Below are positions 34,920 to 44,383 of a stretch of DNA of 64,000 bases, piece by piece; the first letter of the stretch is position 1, and each line of letters begins with the position of its first letter. The DNA comes from Caulobacter henricii (GTDB taxonomy: Bacteria > Pseudomonadota > Alphaproteobacteria > Caulobacterales > Caulobacteraceae), in assembly GCF_001414055.1 (NCBI RefSeq), contig NZ_CP013002.1, positions 1,054,001-1,118,000 of the forward strand, in the 5' to 3' direction. Under the pieces are notes generated by a model, which saw only the letters and a program-made list of their open reading frames with translations, did no database searches and was not told the origin of the DNA. Position numbers and translations under genes: made by a program.

Positions 34920-35492
34920 CTAACGTTCTTCGCGCGGCAGCCGGATATGGACCAGCTTCCAGGTGAACAGGGCTGTCCGCTGGAAGCTGAACACCGTCAC
35001 CCGGCCCGGTTGACCCGGCCGCTTCATCGCCACCCGCACGCGGTTGGGGTCCCAGTAGACGATGGTCGGATAGGGGCCGCGGACGACAGCCCTGATCTTG
35101 CCGCCCACGGTTTCAGGCCGGGCCGGACCGGCGGGGGCCGCGCCGGGGGCGTAGCCCCGGGTCAGGGCCGAGATGCCGGCAATGGTCAGATAACGGTCGA
35201 CCTTGGGTTCTGGCGGGGCGATGGGCTCAATGGCCCGGCGCATGGCTCCTAGGGGGTCACGCCAGATCGAGGGGGGCTCGGCGGCCGCCACCGGCGCGGC
35301 TTCCTTGAGCTGGCCGGTCAGGCTGCGCCGAACGGCCGGGAAATCGACCAGTTCGGATATGGCCTGCACGTCTTCATACTGGGCCGCTGCCTTCAGGGCG
35401 CGGAAAGCAAACCAGGGCGCCGAGGCGAAGGTGGCCGCGAACACGAAAATGCCCAGGACGATCAGGTCCCAGATCCGCTTCTGCAAACTCAT
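34920..35492 (-). CDS. membrane-anchored DUF2939 protein
   Basis: 190 aa from ATG at 35492; the longer open frame overlaps the small gene upstream. One membrane segment (about residues 8-28, WDLIVLGIFVFAATFASAPW) is followed by FRALKAAAQYEDVQAISELVDFPAVRRSL, the DUF2939 signature. The rest is probably periplasmic. Function is unknown. It starts 25 nt after the stop of an 82-aa gene on the same strand. Confidence 0.85.
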   Translation of the reverse strand: MSLQKRIWDLIVLGIFVFAATFASAPWFAFRALKAAAQYEDVQAISELVDFPAVRRSLTGQLKEAAPVAAAEPPSIWRDPLGAMRRAIEPIAPPEPKVDRYLTIAGISALTRGYAPGAAPAGPARPETVGGKIRAVVRGPYPTIVYWDPNRVRVAMKRPGQPGRVTVFSFQRTALFTWKLVHIRLPREER

Positions 35493-35517
35493 CGACGGCC
35501 CCCGGACCCTGTGAAGG

Positions 35518-35766
35518 TTAACGCGGCATAGAAGGGGTATTCGGTTCTGCATCGCAAGGGGCTTCGCGCGAGGAGGGACCTGGGGGGACTCGGCCGCCCT
35601 GAAAGATCGAGGCCATGTCGACGTCGCACTCGGCACGCTTGAGTTCGATCATGTCGGCGAGCGCACTGATCTTCTTGACCAGCGCCGCCGTCAGCCAGGC
35701 ATGGCGGTGCGGTCGTGACGGACCCTTGCTGGCGCGGCGAGGACGCGGCGAGCGATGACGGGGCAT
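35518..35766 (-). CDS. small basic hypothetical protein
   Basis: 82 aa from ATG at 35766 with AAAGGAG 8 nt upstream, which is stronger than any alternative start. The first 25 residues are very basic (RHRSPRPRRASKG), followed by an amphipathic helix (LTAALVKKISALADMIELKR) and a Pro/Ser-rich tail. I do not recognise a family. It sits just upstream of the DUF2939 gene, so the two may form an operon. Confidence 0.55.
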   Translation of the reverse strand: MPRHRSPRPRRASKGPSRPHRHAWLTAALVKKISALADMIELKRAECDVDMASIFQGGRVPPGPSSREAPCDAEPNTPSMPR

Positions 35767-36350
35767 GGAGAGGCTCCTTTCCGGCCGCATGACGGCCCTT
35801 TGATGCAAAATCCAGACGCAGGTTTTCGGCCTCGCGCCAGGGCTGCGAAGTTTGGGGAGGGATGCGAGGCACCGGGCTGCGCCCGGATGAAAACTTGATG
35901 TACCGTTTCGACGAAACCCGGGGGCCCCGCGCGGTCGTTTTCCGCCAGCGTTCCGGCAGGTGGCGCTGTTGACGCCTTACCGAAACCCGCGCCGCACGGT
36001 TTCCCGGGCGCCGCGACGAACGAGGCACGAGGGCCGAAGGCATCTCCCGTGTGTTTCCTCATTCACGCCGACGGCGGGCAGGCCTGGCCAGCAACCAGGT
36101 CCCCGGACCGTCCGGGTATCCCCCCCGGACCTGGCCCCGCTCGACCACCCCCCTGGGCCGCAAAGGTCGCTGGCCGCGCGCCCTCCCCATCGCCCCGAGG
36201 TAAGACCAGTATACGGCGGTGTGGATCACCGTGGCGTTGGCGCGTTCCAGGCGTGGAATATCAAGGGCTTAGGTTCAGATAGCAGGGTGGATGAACGGGT
36301 TTCGAAGCCCCAGGCCCAGACTGGTCGAGCCTCGCCTTTGGCAGAGCGGT
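35767..36350. other. 584-bp gene-poor gap with strong secondary structure
   Basis: No open frame here has a convincing start and coding character. The left end must hold the promoter of the small basic gene. At 36095-36134 CCAGGTCC and GGACCTGG enclose a second hairpin (CCGGA-CCG-TCCGG at 36103-36115), and CCCGGGGGCCCCG lies near 35938. The region could encode a structured RNA or be the remains of a lost gene. Confidence 0.45.
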
Positions 36351-37052
36351 TCAGGCGTCGATGGTGCGGCTGACATTGGAGACCAGCTTGCCGTCCCTCA
36401 GGGTGAGCTGGCGGCTGCAGCGTGCTGCGACACCTTCATCATGGGTGCAGATCAGGAAGGTGGCTCCGTCTTCCCGGTTCACTTCCCGCATCAGGGCCAG
36501 TACCCGTTCCGCCGACTCGCGATCCAGATTGCCGGTCGGTTCATCGGCAATGATCAGGTCGGGACGGTTCATCAGGGCCCGTGCGATGGCGACGCGCTGT
36601 TTCTGACCGCCGGAAAGCCGGGTGGCGGGATAGTCGATCCGGTCCTCCAGCCCGACCCGGGTCAGCAGGTCCCGTGCGCGCGCCCGCATCTCTCGCGAGA
36701 TGCCGCCGGCCGGGGCCGCAGCGGGAAAGGCGACATTCTCCAGGGCCGTAAAGTCGGGCAGCAGATGGTGGAACTGGAAGACAAAGCCCAGTCGACGGTT
36801 TCGAAACTGGGCCCGCTGCCGTTCGGAGAAATCGTCGATCCGTTCGCCACTGAGGGTCAGGCTTCCGGCCGTCGGGCGCAAAAGCAGACCGATGATCGAC
36901 AGCAGGGTCGACTTGCCTGACCCCGAGGCCCCGAGCAGGGCCACGAGCTCCCCCTTGTCGAGGGTCAGGTCGATGCCGTTCAGGACGCGGGTCTCTTCGT
37001 CCCCGTTCTTGAACACCTTCTCGATGCCCTGGGCTTCCAACACGCGGGTCAT
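36351..37052 (-). CDS. ABC transporter ATP-binding protein (MacB/LolD type)
   Basis: 233 aa from the ATG overlapping the permease stop. Walker A GASGSGKST, Q-loop FQFHHLLPDFTALENV, signature LSGGQKQRVAIARAL, Walker B LIIADEPTGNLD and switch H in CTHDE are all intact, in the pattern of the MacB/LolD/FtsE group. It powers the FtsX-like permease encoded just upstream. Together with the HlyD-type adaptor gene it forms a three-part export or lipoprotein/peptide-releasing system. Confidence 0.95.
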   Translation of the reverse strand: MTRVLEAQGIEKVFKNGDEETRVLNGIDLTLDKGELVALLGASGSGKSTLLSIIGLLLRPTAGSLTLSGERIDDFSERQRAQFRNRRLGFVFQFHHLLPDFTALENVAFPAAAPAGGISREMRARARDLLTRVGLEDRIDYPATRLSGGQKQRVAIARALMNRPDLIIADEPTGNLDRESAERVLALMREVNREDGATFLICTHDEGVAARCSRQLTLRDGKLVSNVSRTIDA

Positions 37053-38254
37053 TGCTGGATCGCCTCCAGCGGATCGACCTTCGAGGCCGCGCGCGCGGGG
37101 AGGATCGAGGCGATCACGGCCCCCAGGGTGGTCAGCACCAGGGCCGCCGCATAGCCGCCCCGCTCGGGCGCGATCGGCAGGACCGAGTCGCCGGCGGCAT
37201 TGGTGATCCCCTGCAGCCAGATGCAGAGGCCATAGCCGGTGGCGCAGCCCAGCAAGGCGCCAACCAGGCCGATCAGCAGTCCCTGGAGCAGGAAGACCCA
37301 CAGGATGAAGCTGCCCGGCACACCGAAGGCGCGCATGATCCCGACCTCGCTGCGACGACGATAGGCGGACAGCACAAGGGCGCTGGCTATGCCGATGATG
37401 ATCGAGATCAGCGAAAAGACCTGGATCATGGAGCCGGTTCGGCCCTGGGCGACCAGGGCCCCCTCCAGGCTGACGTTCTTCTCCTGCCAGGGCGTTGCGC
37501 GCAGGCTCGTGGCATCGGCCAGGAACCGCGCCATGGCGCGCGCCTGATTGGGGTCCTTCAGCTTGACCTCGATATTGGTCACCCCGTCGGGCAGGACGAA
37601 CAGGGGCCGGGCCGTCTGCAGCGACAGGAAGGCCACGCGCTCGTCCAGGCTTTGCAGGCCCGTCCGGAAGACGCCCTTGATGGTGAGCTGCCGTTCGACG
37701 CCACGCTCTGTCCGCAACAGAATGGATTGGCCGGCACTGAGGCCCAGGTCTTCGGCCAGGCGTGCGCCGATCAGCAGACCATCGGCCCCCAGGTCGCCAT
37801 TGCCGTCGATGATGCTGGGCGAGATCGGCGAGATCGCGTCGATCCCCTGCGGGTCAACGCCGACGATCGAGACGGTCCGGACCGCCTCGCTTTTCACCAG
37901 GACGGCGCTGCCCGTGATCTGGGGACTGATCGCCGACACTCGCGGGTCGGCCCGCAGGAGCTCCAGCACCATGGGCCAATTGCGGATCTGCTGGCGCTGG
38001 AAGGTGGAGACCAGGGCCACGGATTCCACCGGCAGGTCCGGCCCTGCCAGGACCCGGGCAATGCGGGTCGGCGGTTCCAAGCTGACGTGGGCGCTCTTGC
38101 CGGTCACCTGCTCGGTCAGCAGGATCGCCAGTCCGGCTATCAGCGCCGTGATGAATACGAAGACGGTCACCCCGATCGCGACGCCCGCCACCAGCAGCAG
38201 GGTCTGGGAGGGGTTTGACAGCAGATAGCGTCGGGCGACTTTCAGGGCGAACAT
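37049..38254 (-). CDS. ABC transporter permease (FtsX/MacB-like)
   Basis: 401 aa. A first helix near residues 18-45 is followed by a large periplasmic domain (about 50-270) and three C-terminal helices near 280-305, 325-350 and 365-390, ending in LPARAASKVDPLEAIQ, the standard FtsX-family end. DevC-type and MacB-type exporters share this plan. The stop overlaps the ATPase start; the adaptor gene ends 4 nt upstream. Confidence 0.93.
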   Translation of the reverse strand: MFALKVARRYLLSNPSQTLLLVAGVAIGVTVFVFITALIAGLAILLTEQVTGKSAHVSLEPPTRIARVLAGPDLPVESVALVSTFQRQQIRNWPMVLELLRADPRVSAISPQITGSAVLVKSEAVRTVSIVGVDPQGIDAISPISPSIIDGNGDLGADGLLIGARLAEDLGLSAGQSILLRTERGVERQLTIKGVFRTGLQSLDERVAFLSLQTARPLFVLPDGVTNIEVKLKDPNQARAMARFLADATSLRATPWQEKNVSLEGALVAQGRTGSMIQVFSLISIIIGIASALVLSAYRRRSEVGIMRAFGVPGSFILWVFLLQGLLIGLVGALLGCATGYGLCIWLQGITNAAGDSVLPIAPERGGYAAALVLTTLGAVIASILPARAASKVDPLEAIQQ

Positions 38255-38258
38255 GGCC

Positions 38259-39332
38259 TTAGCCGCCCGCCTTGGCCGCCACAGGCTCGATGTGCGCGCC
38301 GGGCTTGGTCGAGGTCGGTTCCAGGACGACGCGGTCCCCGGCCTTCAAGCCGCTTTCGACGATGGCCTGAACGGAAGGCCACCGCGCCACGGTGATCTTT
38401 CTGATCTCGACCAGATTGGCGGCGTTGACGACATAGACCTTGGGCGCAGCCGTGGCATCCACGACGGCGCTGCGTGGCACGACAATCGCGGCCTGGCGCT
38501 GGTCAATGACAATGGTGACGTCGATCGAGCGACCGGGGGTCAGGGTCTGGCTGCCTTCGGCCGTCAGGCGAACCGTCCGGCCGCCGGTGCTGGAATCGAC
38601 CCGGGGCGAGACCTCGGTCACACGGGCGGCAAAGATGCCGGGCGATCCTGACAGGGCCGCGCGGGCCGTCTGGCCGGCCGCCAGGCGATCGGCATAGGCT
38701 TCCTCGACCTCGGCGCGGATCTCGACGCCCCTGGCCGAGCCCAGTTGAAACAGCGGGGTGCCCGCCGCCACGACCTGGCCATTGTCGATCGGACGCACCA
38801 GCACCACGCCGGCCATGGGCGCGCGGATGGTGAATTCCCGCGAGCGCTCGGTCGAGGCCCGCAGGCCGGCATCCGCTGCGGCGACATTGGCCTGGGCCGT
38901 CTCAAGGCTCGCCTTTGCGGCATCCAGCGCCGCCTTGGCGGCAAAGCCGCGCTCATGCAGGGTCCGGGTGCGCTGATAGACCAGCTGGGCTTCCCTGGCC
39001 TGGGCCCGTGCGGCGCGGGCTCGGGCGGCATCGGCCTGCGTCTGGGCCTCTTCGACGGTCGCCAGGATCACCGCCATCGGGTCACCGGGCTGGACCTGGT
39101 CGCCCTCGTCATGCAGCAGGCTGATGACCTGGCCCGGATTGGGCGAGGAGACCTGGATGAGCTCGGCCGGGCGGGCGCGACCGACCACCGACAGGGCCTG
39201 TTCGATCGTGCGGGGCTCGATCACAAGGACCGCAACCTCTTGCGGGCGTCGCGAGGCCAGCACCCAGGCCGTCACAGCGACCACCAGGGCCGCTGCAACG
39301 ACGAAGAACCAGGGTCTTGGGATGGCGCGCAT
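38259..39332 (-). CDS. HlyD/RND-type periplasmic adaptor protein
   Basis: 357 aa from ATG at 39332. An N-terminal membrane helix (WFFVVAAALVVAVTAWVLA) is followed by a biotinyl-lipoyl-like half (PGQVISLLHDEGDQVQPGDP), a coiled coil rich in Ala/Gln/Glu (about residues 90-165), the second lipoyl half (IRAPMAGVVLVRPIDNGQVV) and beta-barrel domains. It should link the ABC permease to an outer-membrane channel encoded elsewhere. Order adaptor-permease-ATPase is as in DevBCA-type exporters. Confidence 0.92.
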   Translation of the reverse strand: MRAIPRPWFFVVAAALVVAVTAWVLASRRPQEVAVLVIEPRTIEQALSVVGRARPAELIQVSSPNPGQVISLLHDEGDQVQPGDPMAVILATVEEAQTQADAARARAARAQAREAQLVYQRTRTLHERGFAAKAALDAAKASLETAQANVAAADAGLRASTERSREFTIRAPMAGVVLVRPIDNGQVVAAGTPLFQLGSARGVEIRAEVEEAYADRLAAGQTARAALSGSPGIFAARVTEVSPRVDSSTGGRTVRLTAEGSQTLTPGRSIDVTIVIDQRQAAIVVPRSAVVDATAAPKVYVVNAANLVEIRKITVARWPSVQAIVESGLKAGDRVVLEPTSTKPGAHIEPVAAKAGG

Positions 39333-39473
39333 GATCAGGACACTCGCGGAGGCAGGACGAGTCCTGCTCCTGCGCGTCCGGTCCCCGCATGGCAAGGTCC
39401 CAAATGGCCCGGCCGGCTCTGGCGGCGCAGGCCTGCCCTGTACCGAGCGGCCCAGGCGGCCATCGCGCGCTCC

Positions 39474-42400
39474 CTAGTCGCGATCGTGGCTGTGCGACTC
39501 CGTTGCTGTCGCCTCCACGCTCAGGGCCTCGCCGTCGCCGCTCTGGAACCAGAACGGCGGCCGCTCCGGCTTGCCGGCCTCGTTCATCTTGCTGTCGAAC
39601 ACCCGGCCATTGGCGATGGTGTAGGCAATGGTCGCGGTATTGCGGATGTCGGTCAGGGGGTTGGCGTCGAAGACCACCAGGTCGGCCAGCTTGCCGGGCT
39701 CCAGCGAGCCGAGGTCCTTGTCCATGCCGAGAGCCCGGGCTCCATTCAGGCTGCCGGCCCGCAGGGCTTCCATCGGGGTCATGCCGCCCTGGACGAAGCT
39801 CCACATTTCCCAGTGCGCGCCCAGGCCCTCGCGCTGGCCATGGGCCCCGATCTGCACCGAGACGCCGAGGCGGTTGAGGCGGGTGGCCTCGCGGGCGACG
39901 GCGATGTGGTTCAGTTCGTTGTCGGGGGTCAGGACCGGGCGGCGGGCCCGATTGTCGAGCAGGCGACGGGGCACATATTGCTGCAGGCGCGGGTCATCCC
40001 AGACCTTGGTGGCCTGGTACCAGTAGTTGTCGCCGGCATTGCCGCCGAAGGCGACCACCAGGGTCGGGGTATAGGCGACCCTGGTCTGGGGCCAGAGCTG
40101 AAGAACATCAGCATACAGACGGTCCAGGGGGATCGAGTGCTCGATGGTCGTGTGGCCGTCGATGATCATCGACATGTTGTGCTGATACAGCGACCCGCCC
40201 TCGGGCACGACCATCAGGCCCAGCTGGTTGGCGGCCTCGATGATCTGCTGGCGCTGTTCGCGGCGGGGCTGGTTGTAGCTCTTCACACTCCAGGCCCCGA
40301 CCGCCTTCATGCGGCGCAGGTTGGAGAGGGCGTCATCGAGGCTGTCGACCTTGGCGGTGAACGGGGTGGTGGCCCCATAGAGGATCGCGCCGGTCGAGAA
40401 GATGCGCGGGCCCACCACCTGGCCGGCCTTCTGCAGCTCGGAATGGGCGAAGATCTCGCTGGTGTCGTTGGACGGGTCGTGAAGCGTGGTGACCCCGAAG
40501 GCCAGGGCCGCATAATTGACCCAACTGCGCTGCGGGATGATCTCGTCCGAGCCCATCGAGCCGTGCCAGTGGGCATCGATCAGGCCCGGGGTGATGGTCT
40601 TGCCGGTCAGGTCCATGACCTTGGCATCCGCCGGGATGGTGACCGAGCCCCTTGGGCCGATGGCGGCGATGCGGGCACCGTCCAGCACCACGACGCCGTC
40701 CTCGATGACCTCGTCGCCCTTCAGGGTGACCAGGCGGGCACCGGTCAGGGCCAGCTTGCCGGCCGGCTTGAAGGCGGCCTGCTTGAAGCCGAGATTGATG
40801 CCGCTCTCGGCGGGCTTGGGCAGTTCGGCCGGGGCACCCTCGATGAAGCTGAAACTGTCCTTCAGCCCACGGCTGTAGAGCTGCGGACCCAGGGCCCAGT
40901 TCAGGGTGCGGCTGTCGCCCGACCAGTGGATCCAGTCACCGGCGTCGCGGGTCACCCGGGTCTGGGGCAGGGCCTTGCCGTCGGGGGCGATGCTGACGGC
41001 GCGTCCGGTCCTGGGGAAGGGGGCGACATAGGCATTGAAGCGCTCGGTCCAGGCCACCCAGGCCTCGTCGGGCGAGACGGCGAACTCCGCGGCAAATTCC
41101 GAGGTCAGGTGGGTGCGCGGCTCGTGGCCATTCAGATCGACCGATTTCAGGGCGGCCAGCTTGTCCTGGCGGCCGCTGAAATAGACGCGGTCATTGCTGG
41201 CCCCGAACTGCGGCATGCTGCCCTTGTCGGTGATCAGGGTCGGCTCGCCCCCGGCCGTCGGGACCCGGTAGATGCCCGGATCGCGGGTCCATAGCGTGCT
41301 GAGCAGGACGCCGTCGGTCGAGGTGCGATATACGATGGTCTTGCCGTCCGGCGAGAACACCGGCTCGACGAAGCGGCCGGGGTTCTTGTTGACCTTGCGA
41401 CCCTCGCCGCCGGTGGCCGGGATCACCCGGATCGAGCCCAGGTCCTCATCGTTCCAGGTGGTGTAGACGATCGATTTGCCGTCGCGCGACCAGGCCGGAT
41501 AGAGCTCGAAGTGGTCCGACTGCCTGGTCAGGCGGCGCGGGGTGCCGCCGGGCAGGTCGCGGATCCACAGATGGCCCAGGGCCTCGAACACCACCGTCTT
41601 GCCGTTGGGCGCGGTGCGGGCCCAGCGGATCATCTTGACGTCGAAACTGTCGGGGGCGACCTCGACCGGGAAGCGCACGGCCTCGCGGGCCTTGCGGGTG
41701 TCGGCCACGTGGAAGGGGATGTCGCTGACGGCCTTGCTGGCCACCGCGATGCGCCGGATCTTGCCGCCGGCCCACAGCATGATCGACTGGCCATCGGGCG
41801 TCCAGCTGATCGCCGGATAGACCCCGTGGATCGCCCAGGTCTCCTGCATGTCGCGGTCGAGATGGTCATAGACCTTGGTCTCGCGCCCCGAGGCGATGTC
41901 CATCACATAGAGGGTCGACTGGAAGCGCACGCGGCGGATGAAGGCCAGCGACTTGCCGTCGGGCGAGGGGGTGGGGCGGATCGCGCCGCCGGGCCCGCCG
42001 AGGAACTTCTTCACCTCACCGGTCTCGCGGTCCAGGCGCTGGATGGCGTAGATCTCGGTATTGGGATCCTTGCTGTATTCGAAGACCCCGCCCTCGGTGA
42101 CGTCGTCGCTGAAATAGAGATAGCGGCCGTCGGGCGAGAAGGCCGGCTCGCCGGAGTCCTTCTGCTGGGTGCGGCGTTCGGTCAGCTGCACGCCATTGCC
42201 GCCCGCGCGGTGATAGAGCCACATCTCGCCGGCCCCCAGCGAGCGGCCCGAGGTGAAGTGCTTGCGGCCGACGATGTACTGGCCGTCGGGCGTCCAGTCG
42301 GGCTGGGACAGCAGGCGGAAGCTCTCGCTGGACACCGCCTTGGGATTGCTCCCGTCGCGATTCATGACCCACAGATTGTCGCCGCCGCCGCGGTCAGAGG

Positions 42401-42755
42401 TGAAGGCGATCGACTTGCCGTCCGGCGAGTATTTGGGCTGCATGTCCCAGGAAATGCCGCTGGCGATGTTCCTGGCCTCGCCGCCGGTGATCGGCAGGAC
42501 ATAGAGGTCACCCATCAGGTCAAAGACGATTTCCTGGCCGTCGGGGCTGACGTCCAGCGACATCCACGAGCCTTCGGTGACGTCCAGCTTCAGGTCTTGG
42601 GTGTAGCCGGCCGGCGGGTTGCGCACGTCCCATTTGGGCTTGTCCGGCTTGGTCTCGGCCTTGGGGGCCGCTTCCGGTGCGGTGGCCGGGGTCTGGGCCA
42701 GGGCCGGGGCGCAGAGAACCAGAAAGGCCGCAGTGGCAAGCAGGACGCGCTTCAT
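39474..42755 (-). CDS. secreted beta-propeller amidohydrolase
   Basis: 1093 aa from ATG at 42755 with GGAGAA upstream; the ATG 15 nt earlier has no ribosome site. Signal peptide MKRVLLATAAFLVLCAPALA. Residues about 60-650 carry repeated TolB-like propeller units (YSPDGKSIAFTSDR, FSPDGRYLYFSDD, WSRDGKSIVYTTW, FSPDGKTIVYRTS). Residues about 670-1080 are an amidohydrolase with the metal motif PGLIDAHWHG, VKSYNQP, GHTTIEHS and a C-terminal LGSLEPGKLADLVVFD. The combination is a known exported family with unclear substrates, perhaps peptides or amino-acid amides. Confidence 0.92.
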   Translation of the reverse strand: MKRVLLATAAFLVLCAPALAQTPATAPEAAPKAETKPDKPKWDVRNPPAGYTQDLKLDVTEGSWMSLDVSPDGQEIVFDLMGDLYVLPITGGEARNIASGISWDMQPKYSPDGKSIAFTSDRGGGDNLWVMNRDGSNPKAVSSESFRLLSQPDWTPDGQYIVGRKHFTSGRSLGAGEMWLYHRAGGNGVQLTERRTQQKDSGEPAFSPDGRYLYFSDDVTEGGVFEYSKDPNTEIYAIQRLDRETGEVKKFLGGPGGAIRPTPSPDGKSLAFIRRVRFQSTLYVMDIASGRETKVYDHLDRDMQETWAIHGVYPAISWTPDGQSIMLWAGGKIRRIAVASKAVSDIPFHVADTRKAREAVRFPVEVAPDSFDVKMIRWARTAPNGKTVVFEALGHLWIRDLPGGTPRRLTRQSDHFELYPAWSRDGKSIVYTTWNDEDLGSIRVIPATGGEGRKVNKNPGRFVEPVFSPDGKTIVYRTSTDGVLLSTLWTRDPGIYRVPTAGGEPTLITDKGSMPQFGASNDRVYFSGRQDKLAALKSVDLNGHEPRTHLTSEFAAEFAVSPDEAWVAWTERFNAYVAPFPRTGRAVSIAPDGKALPQTRVTRDAGDWIHWSGDSRTLNWALGPQLYSRGLKDSFSFIEGAPAELPKPAESGINLGFKQAAFKPAGKLALTGARLVTLKGDEVIEDGVVVLDGARIAAIGPRGSVTIPADAKVMDLTGKTITPGLIDAHWHGSMGSDEIIPQRSWVNYAALAFGVTTLHDPSNDTSEIFAHSELQKAGQVVGPRIFSTGAILYGATTPFTAKVDSLDDALSNLRRMKAVGAWSVKSYNQPRREQRQQIIEAANQLGLMVVPEGGSLYQHNMSMIIDGHTTIEHSIPLDRLYADVLQLWPQTRVAYTPTLVVAFGGNAGDNYWYQATKVWDDPRLQQYVPRRLLDNRARRPVLTPDNELNHIAVAREATRLNRLGVSVQIGAHGQREGLGAHWEMWSFVQGGMTPMEALRAGSLNGARALGMDKDLGSLEPGKLADLVVFDANPLTDIRNTATIAYTIANGRVFDSKMNEAGKPERPPFWFQSGDGEALSVEATATESHSHDRD

Positions 42756-42802
42756 GTCGTGATTCTCCATCGATCGCGGTCGAGCTTAGCGAAGCGCAGA
42801 TC

Positions 42803-42837
42803 AAAGAAAACGCCCCTCGGTTTCCCAAGGGGCGCTG
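42803..42837 (-). terminator. intrinsic terminator on the icd strand
   Basis: On the minus strand GCGCCCCTTGG-GAAA-CCGAGGGGCG is followed by TTTTCTTTG, a classical stem, tetraloop and T tract. It lies about 130 nt beyond the icd stop, after a repeat block, and before the amidohydrolase start. Confidence 0.88.
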
Positions 42838-42848
42838 ATCGTCTTGAT

Positions 42849-42955
42849 CCTCCCCTTGCGGGGGAGGTGGCCCGGAGGGCCGGAGGGGGCTAGCGGGGCG
42901 TTGGCCGGGATGGCCCCCTCAGTCACGCCATGACAGCTCCCCCAAGGGGGGGAGC
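42849..42955. repeat. GC-rich palindromic repeat block downstream of icd
   Basis: Three nested hairpins: CCTCCCC-TTGCG-GGGGAGG at 42849-42867, GAGGGGGC paired with GCCCCCTC across the middle, and GCTCCCCCAAGGGGGGAGC at 42937-42955. A related CCCCCTCC-GGGGGAGG unit recurs at 60064-60108. It looks like an extragenic repetitive element. Confidence 0.65.
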
Positions 42956-42965
42956 AGCTTGGTGC

Positions 42966-44177
42966 CTAGGCCATGGCCTTCTTCAGGTTCTCGTCGATCT
43001 TGTCGAGGAAGCCTTCGGTGGTCAGCCACGACTGCTGATCGCCGACCAGCAGGGCCAGGTCCTTGGTCATGAAGCCGCTTTCGACGGTGTCGATACAGAC
43101 CTTTTCCAGGGTGAGGGCGAAGTTTGCCAGATCCTGGTTGTCGTCCAGCTTGGCCCGGTGGGCCAGGCCGCGGGTCCAGGCAAAGATCGAAGCGATCGAA
43201 TTGGTCGAGGTGCTCTGACCCTTCTGGTGCTGGCGATAGTGGCGGGTCACGGTGCCGTGGGCCGCTTCGGCTTCGACCGTCTTGCCGTCCGGAGTCATCA
43301 GCACCGAGGTCATCAGACCCAGCGAGCCGAAGCCCTGGGCGACGATGTCGGACTGCACGTCGCCATCATAGTTCTTGCAGGCCCAGACATAGCCGCCCGA
43401 CCACTTGAGGGCCGAGGCCACCATGTCGTCGATCAGGCGGTGCTCGTAATGGATGCCCTTGGCCTTGAACTGCTCGGCATATTCGGCGTCGAAGATCTCC
43501 TGGAAGATGTCCTTGAAGCGGCCGTCATAGGCTTTCAGGATGGTGTTCTTCGTGGAGAGATAGACCGGATAGCCACGGCCCAGGCCGTAGGCGAACGAGG
43601 CGTGGGCGAAGTCGCGGATCGACTCGTCGAGATTGTACATGCCCATGGCGACGCCGGCGCTCGGAGCCTTGTAGATCTCGTGCTCGATGACTGCGCCGTC
43701 CTCGCCGACGAACTTCATCGTCAGGGTGCCCTTGCCCGGGAACAGGAAGTCGGTGGCCTTGTACTGGTCGCCGAAGGCATGGCGGCCGACGATGATCGGC
43801 TGGGTCCAGCCGGGCACCAGGCGCGGCACGTTCTGGCAGATGATCGGCTCGCGGAAGATCACGCCGCCCAGGATGTTGCGGATCGTGCCGTTCGGCGATT
43901 TCCACATCTTCTTGAGCTTGAACTCCTCGACTCGTTGCTCGTCGGGGGTGATGGTGGCGCACTTGACGGCCACGCCGTGCTTCTTCGTCGCCTCGGCGGC
44001 GTTGATCGTCACCTGGTCGTCGGTGGCGTCGCGATTCTCGACGCTGAGGTCGTAATAGTCGAGCTCCAGGTCCAGATAGGGGAAGATCAGCTTATCCTTG
44101 ATGAGCTTCCAGATGATCCGGGTCATTTCGTCGCCGTCCATATCGACAACGGGATTGGCGACTTTGATCTTGGCCAT
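42966..44177 (-). CDS. icd: isocitrate dehydrogenase (NADP-dependent)
   Basis: 403 aa from ATG at 44177 with AGAGGAAAG upstream; the longer frame has no better start. It is the homodimeric, eukaryote-like NADP-IDH type, marked by [33 protein letters not shown] and [41 protein letters not shown] is the NADP-binding segment. It converts isocitrate to 2-oxoglutarate in the TCA cycle. Transcription is monocistronic, ending at the terminator near 42.8 kb. Confidence 0.98.
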   Translation of the reverse strand: MAKIKVANPVVDMDGDEMTRIIWKLIKDKLIFPYLDLELDYYDLSVENRDATDDQVTINAAEATKKHGVAVKCATITPDEQRVEEFKLKKMWKSPNGTIRNILGGVIFREPIICQNVPRLVPGWTQPIIVGRHAFGDQYKATDFLFPGKGTLTMKFVGEDGAVIEHEIYKAPSAGVAMGMYNLDESIRDFAHASFAYGLGRGYPVYLSTKNTILKAYDGRFKDIFQEIFDAEYAEQFKAKGIHYEHRLIDDMVASALKWSGGYVWACKNYDGDVQSDIVAQGFGSLGLMTSVLMTPDGKTVEAEAAHGTVTRHYRQHQKGQSTSTNSIASIFAWTRGLAHRAKLDDNQDLANFALTLEKVCIDTVESGFMTKDLALLVGDQQSWLTTEGFLDKIDENLKKAMA

Positions 44178-44383
44178 TGCGGGGTCTTTCCTCTCGCGGT
44201 GGCGCGCCTGGGGCAATCTGGCGCACAGGACCAGTTCGCGGCGCGGACGGGGTGGCTATAGACTGTTGCGGCCGATGGGAAAAGCCGATCGGTAGAATGC
44301 GTAAATTCAGGGGCTGTTAGGGGACATTGGCCTTTATGGCTAACAAGGGTCTTCTGGTGGAGATCAGGGGAGACTGACAGGGC

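Noticed and set aside
35691-36062. 123-aa minus-strand frame in the 36-kb gap
   Set aside because: It overlaps the better-supported 82-aa gene in another frame, has no ribosome site and looks like random GC-rich translation.
38745-41294. 849-aa plus-strand frame across the HlyD and amidohydrolase genes
   Set aside because: It spans two well-supported minus-strand genes and their gap and lacks domains or a ribosome site.
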